Assembly (NCBI GenBank): GCA_948567375.1
Contig: OX419755.1
Coordinates: 55,632,291 to 55,696,290, forward strand
From: Lunularia cruciata
Taxonomy: Eukaryota; Streptophyta; Marchantiopsida; Lunulariales; Lunulariaceae
DNA: 64,000 bases
Direction of reading: 5' to 3'
Of this stretch, positions 23,446 through 34,156 are shown piece by piece. Position 1 is the first letter of the stretch. The number at the start of each line of letters is the position of its first letter. Position numbers and translations under genes: made by a program. Below the pieces are notes generated by a model, which was not told where the DNA came from, did no database searches, and worked only from the letters and a program-made list of their open reading frames with translations.

Positions 23446-26400
23446 ATGACAAGCAATTTTCCCTTTTTGTTAAGAAGTCGTCCTGCAAGAGATCGTGGGA
23501 AGGGAAGTAGAGTCAAAGATGCGTTGGTGTGTAGAGGAGAATTCGAGAGAGCTAATCCAAAAATCAATAGGAAGAATAGTCCCCAGCCTAGTGAGGAAGA
23601 GAGAAAGATGGGAGGAGGGAAGAAGAACTCCAAATTTGTAGTGAGAAATCATGCAATTCGGAGGTTAGATGTGATCACAAGAATCAAAGTCTTGAACAGA
23701 CTTCGGATCACATTCTTGGCATGGTACTAGAATGTGAGCTTTCTAGGGTTCATGATTGAGATAATCAAGAGTAGATGTCTCGATGGCCCCGAGAAAGAGG
23801 AGACGAGAGGTAATCCAGCTTGTTGGACAGAGTCGGATTGGAGGTTAGTACTCAGAAGAGAAGCAGGCATGGAGCAAGGTGCCACATTCTTGGGGAAGGG
23901 AGAAATAGCATCCTTCCCCAAGAAACTCAAGAAGCTTCCTATTGATCCCTCTAACTTGTATTGTGAAGGAGTAAAATTCCTTTATCTATGTTGCCATGGA
24001 TGTAGGAGCGAGTGACTCCAAACTAGGATAATTCTTGTGCATTTATTCATGTGTGTGAGTATATTTTTCTACATTTCTCTTTAACTCCCAATATGTCTTT
24101 CCTTCTTGCACATGGTTGATCTCAATAGTTGAAGATTATCATTAGAGGAATTGATAAATCAAAAGGGACCCCCAATAATGCAAATCATTGTCTATGATAA
24201 TAGACAAGAAGACGCCAAATCTAGAGATGATATTTTTATGTAAAAACTAATATCCATAGTAGAATTATTGATGAAGGACTTAGCTTTGGCTCATTTTGTG
24301 ATGAGTCAACTGCCACAATGATGTAGTGGTACCTAGTTCTATCGACTGCTGGATTGATAGGTCCTACAAATTGACTCCCCATTTCTGAAATGGTTGATCA
24401 GCTAAGACCGGTTTGAGAGGCATATGCTACCTGGATAAGGGTTTTTTGATGCATTGACAAGCATCACATATGCAGGCATACTTATTGGTGTCCTGAGAGA
24501 TAGATGGCCACTAGTAGTCAATGAGATACAGTTTCTAGGTGGTTGTCTTAATGTCCACTAGAGTTGTTGGTATGGCACGCTTGCAATACTACAAGAATCT
24601 CTTTTGGTTGTATGCACCTCTAAAGGAAATCGTCTATGCCCATTTGATATAGTTAATTATGTATTATAGAGAAGAGAAGGGCTAACATGTGGAATAATTT
24701 GTGTTGGGTTTTTGGCTATCAAAAGGCACATTGCTCATAAAGAGGTAATGATTAATTCTAATCATCTAGGACAATTGGGTAGTTACATTGTGTTGCAAGT
24801 AGAACAATTGGAAATCTATAGGATTGATGCTAAGGGAGCACTTCACAAGAGGGCCGTGAATACAAGAGTGAAAATCTATGTTGTCATGAGATTTTCCTTG
24901 ATGATATTCTATTGTAAAAGAGAGTTCTTGCAAAAGTAACATCCACCAAGCTAGTCTTCTTGCACAACATCATGGTTTATTGATGAGGTGTTTAAGGGCC
25001 TTGTGGTCTACGTGGAACACAAAACTATTCCTATAAGGTAGTGACCAAAAATTTGTACTACAAAGATCCTTCAAAGACATTCTTGCTCCATGGTAGAGTA
25101 ATTTTGTTTGGTGGAGCTAAGTTGCCAACTTGCACAATAAACTGGATGTTCTTGGAGTTCTTCATCATATTATGCTAGGATTGCATCCATAGCAATGTTT
25201 GAGGTGTCCACAAAGAAATGAAAGGTCATAGCCTATTTTGGCGCAATCAAGATTAGAGGAGTTGTAAATTTGTATTTCAAGGTTCCATTGCCTTGGTACA
25301 TTGGTCTATCCAAACAAAGTCAATTGTAGAGCGCAGAAAGGCTATGATGTGGAAGAAATTTTTGCATACATATGTATATATAGGCAATAATAGCCTGTGT
25401 AGCCTAAAGAAACTATGTAGCTCATGAACCATCTCTGGTGTGGGGTAATGCTTGGATGGTTTGAATTTTTTTGGGATCTATTATGATGCCATTCTCACAA
25501 ACAAGATGACTAAGAAACCACAAGTAAGCAAAGTTCAATTCAAAGCCCGCACCAGTGGAAGTGAAAGATTTGACCGCAAAGGATAAGTCAAAAGGAGAAA
25601 TGGAGTCAAAGGAAGAAGCCTTGAGAGCCAGAGAATAATTTACACTGTGGAGCAAAGAGTCAAGTAGTGGTAGTGAGGGAGAAGCCAAAGTTCAAAAATC
25701 AAGAGAAGGTATTGCTGGAGAAGAAGAATGGGAGTTCCATGAGGCAATAGACTGCATGGAAGGAGGAGATAAGCCATGTCTAGATTTGGGAACAGACAAG
25801 CTAGAAGATGGTAGTGTAGGAGAGGGTGCCTTGGTCTTTCCAAGGGTGGCAAGAATGAAGAGAAGTGCTCACATGGTGGCTGCTAGACCAAGTAAAGTTG
25901 AGAACAAAGAAGAGAGCTTGAAGAGTTATACTTTGAAGATACAAAGATCATGCCTTCAAGGTAAGGCACCAGTTGAAGAGATGCCTGCCAGCAACAAAGG
26001 CAGACCGGATGAGGAAGGAAGAGCTGATGGAGTGAAGTACCTATCTAAGATTGTTTGTCCTTTGTTGGTGCTTTTGTAGTAGAAAAGAGTAGATTTGAGG
26101 AGCCAACATCCGGAAGTGAGAGATGACTTGGATGTAGTGAAGAAGTGGAGTAAGGAGACCTTGGTGTTAAGGAGTGAGCTAACCCAAGGAGAGAAGGAAG
26201 CTAAAGAGCTTTTGGCTGAAGTCGTTCTTTGGAAGAAAAGCTCAAAGGCTTTGTAGGAGAGTTTTGCAAAATGTAGCAAAGAATTGAAGGAGTAGAAGGC
26301 ATTGGTCTAGATCATGAAATGTGAAGTCATTAATGTACAAGTTGAGGTCATACACTCAAAGGTGATTACTGCCATGATGGAACAAGAGCTGGAGGATTTG

Positions 26401-27150
26401 AAGAAGAGTGCAACCAAGAAGGACCAAGCCTAGCAACAAGAATTGGCATAACGTACTTGGGTCAAAGAATGATTGTGGAGGTTGTTGCAAGGAGTTGAAG
26501 GTCAATTAGTCCAATATGAGCAAGAGAAGGAGGCACTAAAGGCTGAATTTGAATATGAATTAACAATGTATTGACATTGAGTTAGAAGCAAAGAAAAGTA
26601 AGAAGAAGGTAGTTTTGAGGGTGGAATCGGATGGAGTAGCAGTAGTTGCAAAGGAGTTGAAAGCAATGCCAAGTATAGAATCTGAAGGGAAGTTGGAGGA
26701 AACAAGATTGCATGACTTGAAGCTCATTGTGTAGAAAACTTGGAAGAGGAAGGAGAAAGATGCAGATATGAACAGTTTGATGATTTGCTTGAGAGATGGA
26801 GTAGACAAGGAGATGTTAGAGATACAAGACAATGTCTATCTCAAATTAGATTTTTTAGATCAAATTTAGATAGACTTTGTAGTGAGATGAAGATAAATAC
26901 AAAGTCCAAAGTTGTAGAAGTAGGAGTGCATGTGTCTTTGGGTGAGTTACCAAAGACATTACAGAAGAGTGGGTCAGAACATAAAGAGTAGATAGATTAC
27001 ACATATCTGTAATTGTAGTTCAGAGTGAAGAAGTAGTAGAAATAAAAGATGTAGGTGTAGTATAAGAGAGACCCAAAGAAGAGGAAATTCTTGAAGGAAC
27101 ATCGGGTTTGGAAGCTAAAGTCAAGATTGACATTGGATTGGATTAGTACT
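23446..27150 (+). pseudogene. LTR-borne coiled-coil ORF, copy in the E4 5' LTR
   Basis: A decayed copy of the ORF described in full for the solo LTR (52793-50223 minus). It starts with ATG at 23446 and has recognisable blocks GGGKKNSKFVVRNHAIRRLD, ARWTESDWRLVL-like WTESDWRLVLRREAG, and the C-terminal coiled coil with LNSLMICLRDGVDK-like and SLGELPKTLQKSGSEH. The middle is interrupted by the antisense pol fragment (about 24100-25535). Several TAG and TGA stops are present. The function is unknown. Confidence 0.6.
24100..25535 (-). mobile_element. Antisense Ty3/gypsy pol fragment inside the E4 5' LTR
   Basis: The minus strand reads, from right to left: a reverse-transcriptase C-terminal block (VCENGIIIDPKKIQTIQALP, near 25500-25440), an RNase H-like part (NIQFIVQVGNLAPPNK, near 25150), then integrase (PLKPVLADQPFQKWGV near 24420, and IIIDND near 24200). 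Frames are broken by many stops. It has no LTRs of its own, so it is an internal fragment. The other two copies of this LTR lack it. The boundaries are approximate. Confidence 0.7.
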
Positions 27151-27910
27151 AGAATTGAGATTTGAAGAGGCAGATATGAAGAGGTGGTTTGTCATTTTGG
27201 ATTTGCAAGTTGGAAAAGTTGTTGTAGAATGGTATTTTTGTAAGTTAATTTTCAGTGCTTAGCCTATTTAAAGAAGGCTTTTATAATGAAATGTTGTTCA
27301 ATATTCATATTTTTGAAGATAGATAAGCAAAGTGTTGAATCTCAATGCTCGTTGATTAAGCTTAATTCCAAGTATCAAGTTTGTGTTTGTGAGTGTTTGG
27401 AGAATTTTCAAGTGCAAGTCAATGTGCTTGTTGGATGTTGGATTCCATAGCGCTGATCTTCATTTTGTATGTTTGATCTTGAGTGAAGTGTAATCAAAGC
27501 AATGCCTTGACAGATCAAAGAGGAATTGTAGTGTTGGTAGTATTTTGCATTTGTGAGTGTGGCATGAATTTGATGTGAAGCAATTTTTATCAAAGTTGTG
27601 CTTTCAATGGAGGGATGGAACACAATTGTGAGGTGAGATCATTTTGCAATGATGCAATCATTCACACAATCATCACAATCAAGATTTTTTTGACAGAATT
27701 TGATAGAGTTGTGATTATGAGAGTGATGTTTTGTGATGAGATTATTATCAGTGCTTGTTACTCTCTTTGGGTGTGGTTTTCACACCCAAAGAACTACCTT
27801 GGGATCATTTTACTTTGTATTTGGCCATTTTTGACTCGTATCTCTATAAAAACAATCTTTACTTACTGATTATTGCAAAAGTAATACTTACCAGGTTGTT
27901 ACATGATTTT

Positions 27911-27928
27911 TGGTGTTGCTGCTGGGGA
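27911..27928 (+). other. E4 primer-binding site (tRNA-Asp type)
   Basis: TGGTGTTGCTGCTGGGGA begins 7 bases after the 5' LTR. The Athila/Tat consensus, complementary to tRNA-Asp, differs at five positions, four of them C to T. This is consistent with deamination of a methylated site. Confidence 0.75.
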
Positions 27929-28539
27929 TACAAATCTTGGGAGTGGAAGAATACAAAGCCAAATCTGAAACTAAGTGTCCAACAAATATGAATGTCTACA
28001 TCAAGAGAACAACATGAAGAGAGAGTTTGTAAGTGAACTTTGCACCATGAAGAAGAAGAATGCCAAAAGAGCCATATTATCTATGACAAAGCTGAGAATA
28101 AGGTGTTAGATTTACAACTTCTTCAAAAATTTCAAGAAGCCTTGAAAGACCTTGAGCAAAAGAAATGAGAGATTGGGTGGTGAGGCTACTTTTCATCTCT
28201 GAATCCCAAGAATAAGACAGACACAAGCAGACAAACATATTCACTATGACCCAATATATCAACTCCTTCAAGAGCTATCAAGGGAGCCAATTTGATAAAA
28301 GAATTCACTCCTGAGAAGACAACACAAATCTTGACAGAAAAAGAGTATCAATATCTTCTCCATATGATTCCTTGACTTGTTCAAAGAGATCTGAAAGATC
28401 CAATTGAAGAAATTGAGCCTTTATCTCCAACTCGGGTTGAAGTCAACATACCAGCAAAAGACTTATCTATCAATGAAGACCCCACTTTGAACTTGTTAAA
28501 CCTCTAAGCTGAATTTGATGCACAAACACCAACCAGTAC

Positions 28540-30060
28540 CTTGGGTCCATCAATCCACACATTACCGCATCCTGTTTTCCAAAGTTATAGAATAACTTTG
28601 TTACTCATTACCCGACATGCCTATCAAAAGTACAAGGGGATGGAACAAGATGAAGACCCTAATGAATTCATCAAAGAATTCAAAGTATTGACTCTACTGA
28701 CAGATTGCAAATTTTCTCAAGTTTGCTCTGAAAGAAGGCTTGGAGTTAGTACACCCATGTAACCCAAAAGGAGTTCAAAGCAGTGATTGGGTTTTGACCA
28801 AATTCAAAGTCATCTCCATTGACTCTACTGACCGATTGCAAATTTTCCCAAGTCTGCTCCAAAAGAAGGCTCGGAGTTGGTACACCCATGTAACCCAAAA
28901 GGGATTTAGGGTAGCAGATCGGGAAGACTTGAGAAACAATTTCCTAGAGCGATGTCGGGAGGTTGATTATGATATGAGTGTCTTTGCAACACTCAATGAT
29001 TTGGATCAAGGAAAGAAGGAGGAGTTGAGAGACTACTTTGAGCGGTTCAAGGCCCTAATGAAGCAAGTTTCAAAGCAATTTGGTGTGGTGGGTTACTCCA
29101 ATGCCCAAGCCATCATCTAGTTCCTTAGAGGATTGTCACCAAAGATTTTCATCTTTGCCAGGGAGAGGAATGTAACTTCCCTAGATAAGGTACTCAAACA
29201 TATCACCCGATATGAGGCAGCTCACTCTCATTCTTCCAAAAACCAAAGAAATTGGTAGAAGAAAGGCAAGAAACCAAGACAAAGAGCTTCTCATAATAAA
29301 TCCTCTTCTTTGGAAGAATCCTCCACATCTTCCAATTCTTCTTTGGAATCTGAAGAAGATTCAAACCCAATAAGAATACAAAAACATGGGGAAAGAAGCC
29401 AATAACACCCTTAGCAAAAGTTGTAAATAAAATTGACACTAAGCTAAAGATTCTCTCATTAAAGAGTTTACAGATTTTAAAATCTAGTGATTGGGACAAA
29501 GGACCAAAGAAAGCCTCCTTCATTTGGTTGACCAAATGTTTGGTGCACTGCATGTGGCAAATCAGGCCATGCCAATACGGAGTGATTAAACCAAATGCAT
29601 TTCTAGTGCAACAAATTGATTGGGTTCCAAGATAGGACCAAAGTGAGGAAGACAAGGTAGTGTACCAGACCCAAGAGGTATAGCCTCAAGCAAGCACATT
29701 GTATCAAGGTCCAAGATATGGGCCAAGGGAGTATAACAACAATGCTCCTCAATGAAGACCACCGATGGGCGAACAAAATAGGCCTCAAAATGTTGCATTG
29801 AGTGCTTGTTATAATTGTTGCTCTCCAAATTGCCTTGAGCTAAGGCGTCAGATTGGATATGTTCCACTATGTGGAAATTGTAAAGGATCAGGCCACATTG
29901 AAATCAATGCCCACAGCTACCTAACCCAAATCCTTTGGTAAAGTATGTACAGACCCCACTTGAGCATGTTGTGCTTCATACAAAAGAGGATGAAAATGTA
30001 ACTTGCATAACACTTGAGGAAGAGAGACCTCAAAAAGGGAGTCCAACTTATGATGGAGAA
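28540..30060 (+). pseudogene. E4 gag remnant
   Basis: Contains the capsid-type block ARSWYTHVTQKGFRVADRED and RDYFERFKALMKQVSKQFG (28860-29090), a Ser/Glu-rich linker, and zinc knuckles: CTACGKSGHANTE near 29540-29580 and CGNCKGSGHIEIN near 29870-29910. A segment of about 105 bases is repeated at 28678-28780 and 28801-28908, so the block 'TLLTDCKFSQVCS' occurs twice in one frame. In-frame stops and frameshifts are frequent. Confidence 0.75.
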
Positions 30061-30069
30061 TAGCCGGAC

Positions 30070-31000
30070 CTCAAAATTTTGAAGGTTGAGACACCCTTGG
30101 GTAAGAAGAAGCGTGACCCCAAAGAAATGAGTACTACTTCATCTTCACAAAAGACAAAGAGATTGCATCCAAAAGCAATTCTTTCTGCAAAGGAAGAGAA
30201 GATCCTAGCAAAAGCTAAAGCCAAAGCCTTGCAGAAAGAAATCCAAGAGGCAGTACAAAGAACTCAAGAGATGAGTTGGGAAGAAAGTATGAAGATAAAG
30301 CCTTGAGTGTTGCCGGTTGACATGAGATCCAAAGTCAAGGATCTGATCCAAGCCGAGTGAGTAAACCCAAAGAACCTCAAGCTAAGACCACCAATACCCT
30401 GGTCACCATCATGAAGCGCCCTAATGTCCAATTTGAACATGAAGAGATTTCAAACCCCAAGTCAAAGGTGCAAAAGGTGAAATTGGGACGAGTACTGAAA
30501 TACTATATTATGGCAGATTTGGCGTCCATAAATGCTAATATCACATTTAAGCAATTGTGGAAGGACAACAAGCTGTACAAGAAATAGCTAACTTTGGCCC
30601 TCAATAAAATAAGAGTGATGGCCAAGAAAGACTTGCCCGAAATATATCGTATTAAGCAAGAAGATTTGAGATCTCTCAAAGTAGATGCAAAGATTGCAAG
30701 TTGTATGATCATATCAATACCTATTGATTTAAGTTCCAATGTGAATGTCATGATGGAAGACACCACACATCGATTCAAGTACCATATGTTTGAGCCAACA
30801 CCTCAAATTTTGAAGTTTTCTGACCAGACCAAGAGATGGCCTTTGGGTATTTTATCAAATATTACCACGATCATCGGAGGGGTGTCCTTCAAATTAAATT
30901 GCATTGTGTTCAGGCCAATGACCAAAACTAGTTACCCATTGTTGATCAGACGACCTTGGTTGTACATTGCCAAAGTTGTTGTGGATTGGCACCAGTAGAA
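30070..31000 (+). pseudogene. E4 linker and aspartic protease remnant
   Basis: A lysine-rich linker (30079-30306, KAKAKALQKEIQEAVQR) is followed by YIMADLASINANITFKQLW, typical of the segment before the protease in long plant Ty3/gypsy elements. The protease reads IPIDLSSNVNVM at about 30715-30750, where the usual Asp-Ser-Gly has become Asp-Leu-Ser. It ends with the flap-end block YPLLIRRPWLYIAKVVVDWH (30935-30995). Two stops interrupt it. Confidence 0.7.
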
Positions 31001-31539
31001 GCTGAGGTTTAAGGACATTGTGTCCAAGGACACAAAGTTAGTGACTATGAGTTGGACAAAGGTTTCCCATTTCAGGGAAACAACTTCATTCAAAGACAAA
31101 GATGAATCCAAAGATTCATCATCTTTGTCTTCCAAAGACTTTGAAGATGAAGTCTAAGTCAATTACTTGGAATGCTATGAAGTAGAGGTCAAAGACAAAG
31201 TACCTAACTACTCATATGACATCACCTCAGGTGAAAATGAGTTTGAGGAAGGGAGTTTGACTACAATTTGACTTGGGTTAAGCCGAGTCAGTCATGTTGA
31301 AGGATCATCAACTCCAATGACTATCAAGATGTTGTCTTGTCCAAAGGAAAATTCTTGAAGATTTTGAAGATAGTCACTTTGAAGGAGTTGGCATGATACA
31401 TTGCCTTGTTTATAGAATACCCGGATGTATTTTCCTGGTTGATTGATCAAATGCCGGGTATTCCATACCAATTTGGAGAACATTAGATTGATCTTCTTGA
31501 AGGTGTAGTTCTGGTAAGGCAAAGGTGGTATTGCTTGAA

Positions 31540-32790
31540 CCCAAAGTACTCACCTTTAGTGAAAGATGAAGTTGACAAGTACTTAAGGGCCGGAATAATC
31601 TTTCCGGTCTTGAGCAATGAGTTGGTTTCCCCCATTGTCATTGTTTCAAAGAAGAAGATTGGGAAGATTTGAGTGTGCCAAGACTTTCACAAGCTACATG
31701 TAGTCACAAGGAAGGATCATCATCATCCCTTACCTTTTACCAATACAATTTTGGACCAAGTAGTTGGTCATCCTTGCTATAGTTTTTTGATGGATTTTTA
31801 GGCTATAATCAAGTATCCATCCAAGAAGAAGACAAGGATAAAACCACATTCACCACCAATTGTGCATTTTCATATATAATCAAATGCCCTTTGGGTTGTG
31901 TAATGCTCTTGCTACTTTCCAGCCGATGATGAATGCAATCTTCAAAGCTTTTCTATGCAAATTTGTGGAAGTCTTCATTGATGATTTTTGTGTATTTGGG
32001 CAAAGAGAAGTACATTTGGATTACCTTTGCCAAACTTTTGAAAGGTGTCATTTTGGCAGCTTGTTATTAAACTTGGAGAAATGCTTCTTTGCAAGTAGAA
32101 AGGTATTCTTCCCTGGGAATTGGGTCTCAAGCCAAGGTATTTAATTCAATGTCAAGAAGGTGACAGTAATCTCAACTTTGGAATCCCTTAAAAACATTTG
32201 GGAGCTAAGGGCCTTCTTGGGACATGTCGGATACTATAGACACTTTGTATCAAACTATGCAATGTTGGTTGCACCCCTCTCAAAGCTTATGAAGAAGTCC
32301 AAAGACTACTTGTAGGAAGCAAAACAAGAAGAAGCTTTCCATGTTTTGAAGAAGGAATTGGTTGAAGCACAAATTATGAGGGCCCTAAATTGGGATGCCC
32401 CTTTTCATGTGTATGTGGACACTTCATCGATGGTAATAAGAGTCATCTTAAGTCAAAAGGACAAGATGAAGAAAGACTATCTGATTTATTATGCCAACCA
32501 ACAACTTTCAGTTGCAAAAAGAACTATTCAACAATTGAAAGAGAAACACTCAGAATGGTTTATGCCTACAAAAAAATTTGCCACTATTTGTTGGGATACA
32601 AGTTTGTCTTCTATGTGGACCATTATGCTTTGCAACATTTGGTCAAGAAGGCGGATTTGTCTAGATGAATTGCAAGATGGATCTTGTTGTTACAAGAATT
32701 CACATACATTGTACAAGTAAGGAAGGGAGCTTTGCATTTGAATGTGGACTTCCTATCTAGGTTGGAAACTCAAGACCAGGACTAAATAGT
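31540..32790 (+). pseudogene. E4 reverse transcriptase and RNase H remnant
   Basis: The reverse transcriptase has a 'SPIVIVSKK' block (31620) and FVEVFIDDFCVFG at 31960-32000, the YxDD-box equivalent. RNase H shows YSTIERETLRMVYAYKKICH and YVDHYALQHLVKK (32520-32660). Frameshifts separate the frames at about 31700, 32150 and 32390. Confidence 0.8.
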
Positions 32791-32827
32791 CAATGATCAG
32801 TTTCCTAATGAAGAGTTATATCATTTA

Positions 32828-33910
32828 ATGGCAATACAAAGTACAAGGTATGCGGCTGAATATCACTATCTTCATACTTGTCATTTTCTTGAGGGACTAG
32901 ACCCGGAGCAAAGGGCAATCTTCTTAAGGAAGATAAGACCATACCAGCTAAAACACAACATTTTATTTAAAATGAGCAAAGATAAAGTACTTTGGAGATG
33001 CTTGGAGGCTTACAAAGTTGGAGGTGTAATCAAGTCCTTACACTAAGAAGCATTAAGAGGACATTATGCCCTAAAGAATATTGTAAATAAGATTCTTTTA
33101 TTGGGGTATTGGTGGCCTCCAATGTATAAGGACACTCATGCCTATATTCAAATTTGTGATGCCTATCAAAGAATAGGGAAGCCAATGGCTAATTCCCAAT
33201 GGCCTTTGAGACCAATTTTGCCATTGACCCCATTTGAGAAATGGGGAATTGATTTTGTGGGTCCAATTCAATTGGTGACCCAATTCACAAGGAAGAGGTA
33301 CATCTTGGTATGCACCAATTATGCTACCAAGATGGTTGAAGCCGAGGCAACTTGAAGAGATGATGCGGAAACATTGACAGAATTTCACTTCCAAAACACC
33401 ATTTCACATTATGGATGTCCTCTGGAATTGGTCAATGATTGGGTGACCCATTTTTTGAACTCCATGGTAGAAGCGTTAACCAAGTACTTCTAGATTAAAC
33501 ATCAAAAAACAACTCCTTACAATCCAAAAATGAATGGCTTAACAGAGAAAGCAAATGGATTGTTGTACAAAATTTTGAACAAGGTGATGGTCAATTATGC
33601 CTACAATTGGGACAAAAAGTTACCTACATCTTTGTGGGCATATCAAAAAACTGAAAATATTACCACCAAACAAAATCCATATTTCTTGACATACAACTTG
33701 CATCTCATACTACCATTTGAATTTGAAGTACCATCATATCGGATTCTTTGTGAGGAACGATTGTTGGAGGAAGAAAGTCAGGATCTTTGGATCCATCAAC
33801 TGATGTGGTTGGAAGAGAAACAAGATGATGCAATGCAAACCACAAAGGAAGTACAAGAACAATGGAAAGTCAAGCACAACAAACAAAGCAAGCCTATTGT
33901 TGTTTAGGAG
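32828..33910 (+). pseudogene. E4 integrase remnant
   Basis: The zinc-binding region and core are visible: FEKWGIDFVGPIQL holds the first catalytic Asp (33235-33275), ELVNDWVTHF the second (33425), and NPKMNGLTEKANGLL the Glu (33520-33555). The C-terminal part runs to 33907 (EEKQDDAMQTTKEVQEQWK). Stops lie near 33045, 33354 and 33490. No chromodomain follows. Confidence 0.8.
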
Positions 33911-34143
33911 TGCAATTTGGTATTGTTATATGACAATTGCAGAATAATTTTCCAAGCAAGTTGCACTTAAGGTGGATAGAGCAATACCATGCAATGCACA
34001 TCTATGACAATGGCTCTATTCAACTTGCAGATCTAGAGTGCAATCACTTTGCAACTCAAGTGAATGGATGGAGAGTTCAAAAATATTGGACCGAGGACTC
34101 AGAATTGTACAAAGGACCTGTGTTTGTAGGGATGCTCACATTT
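33911..34143 (+). other. E4 integrase 3' end and untranslated region
   Basis: Between the last integrase frame and the purine tract. The frame at 33937-34194 (LADLECNHFATQVNGWRVQK) resembles the integrase tail of this element type, in a shifted frame. Confidence 0.5.
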
Positions 34144-34156
34144 GAGGAAGGGGGTA
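34144..34156 (+). other. E4 polypurine tract
   Basis: 'gaggaagggggta' immediately before the 3' LTR start TGTGGTACCC. Confidence 0.75.

Larger units (their letters stand above)
23027..27903 (+). repeat. E4 5' LTR (4.9 kb, with nested antisense insert)
   Basis: Starts TGTGGTACCC and ends GGTTGTTACA. It aligns with the 3' LTR (34157-37820) and the solo LTR (49430-53206) at both ends. The extra length comes from an antisense pol fragment at about 24100-25535, which replaces about 0.5 kb present in the other copies. The R/U5-like end contains 'tactttgtatttg' and 'ttacttactgatta', shared by all copies. Confidence 0.85.
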
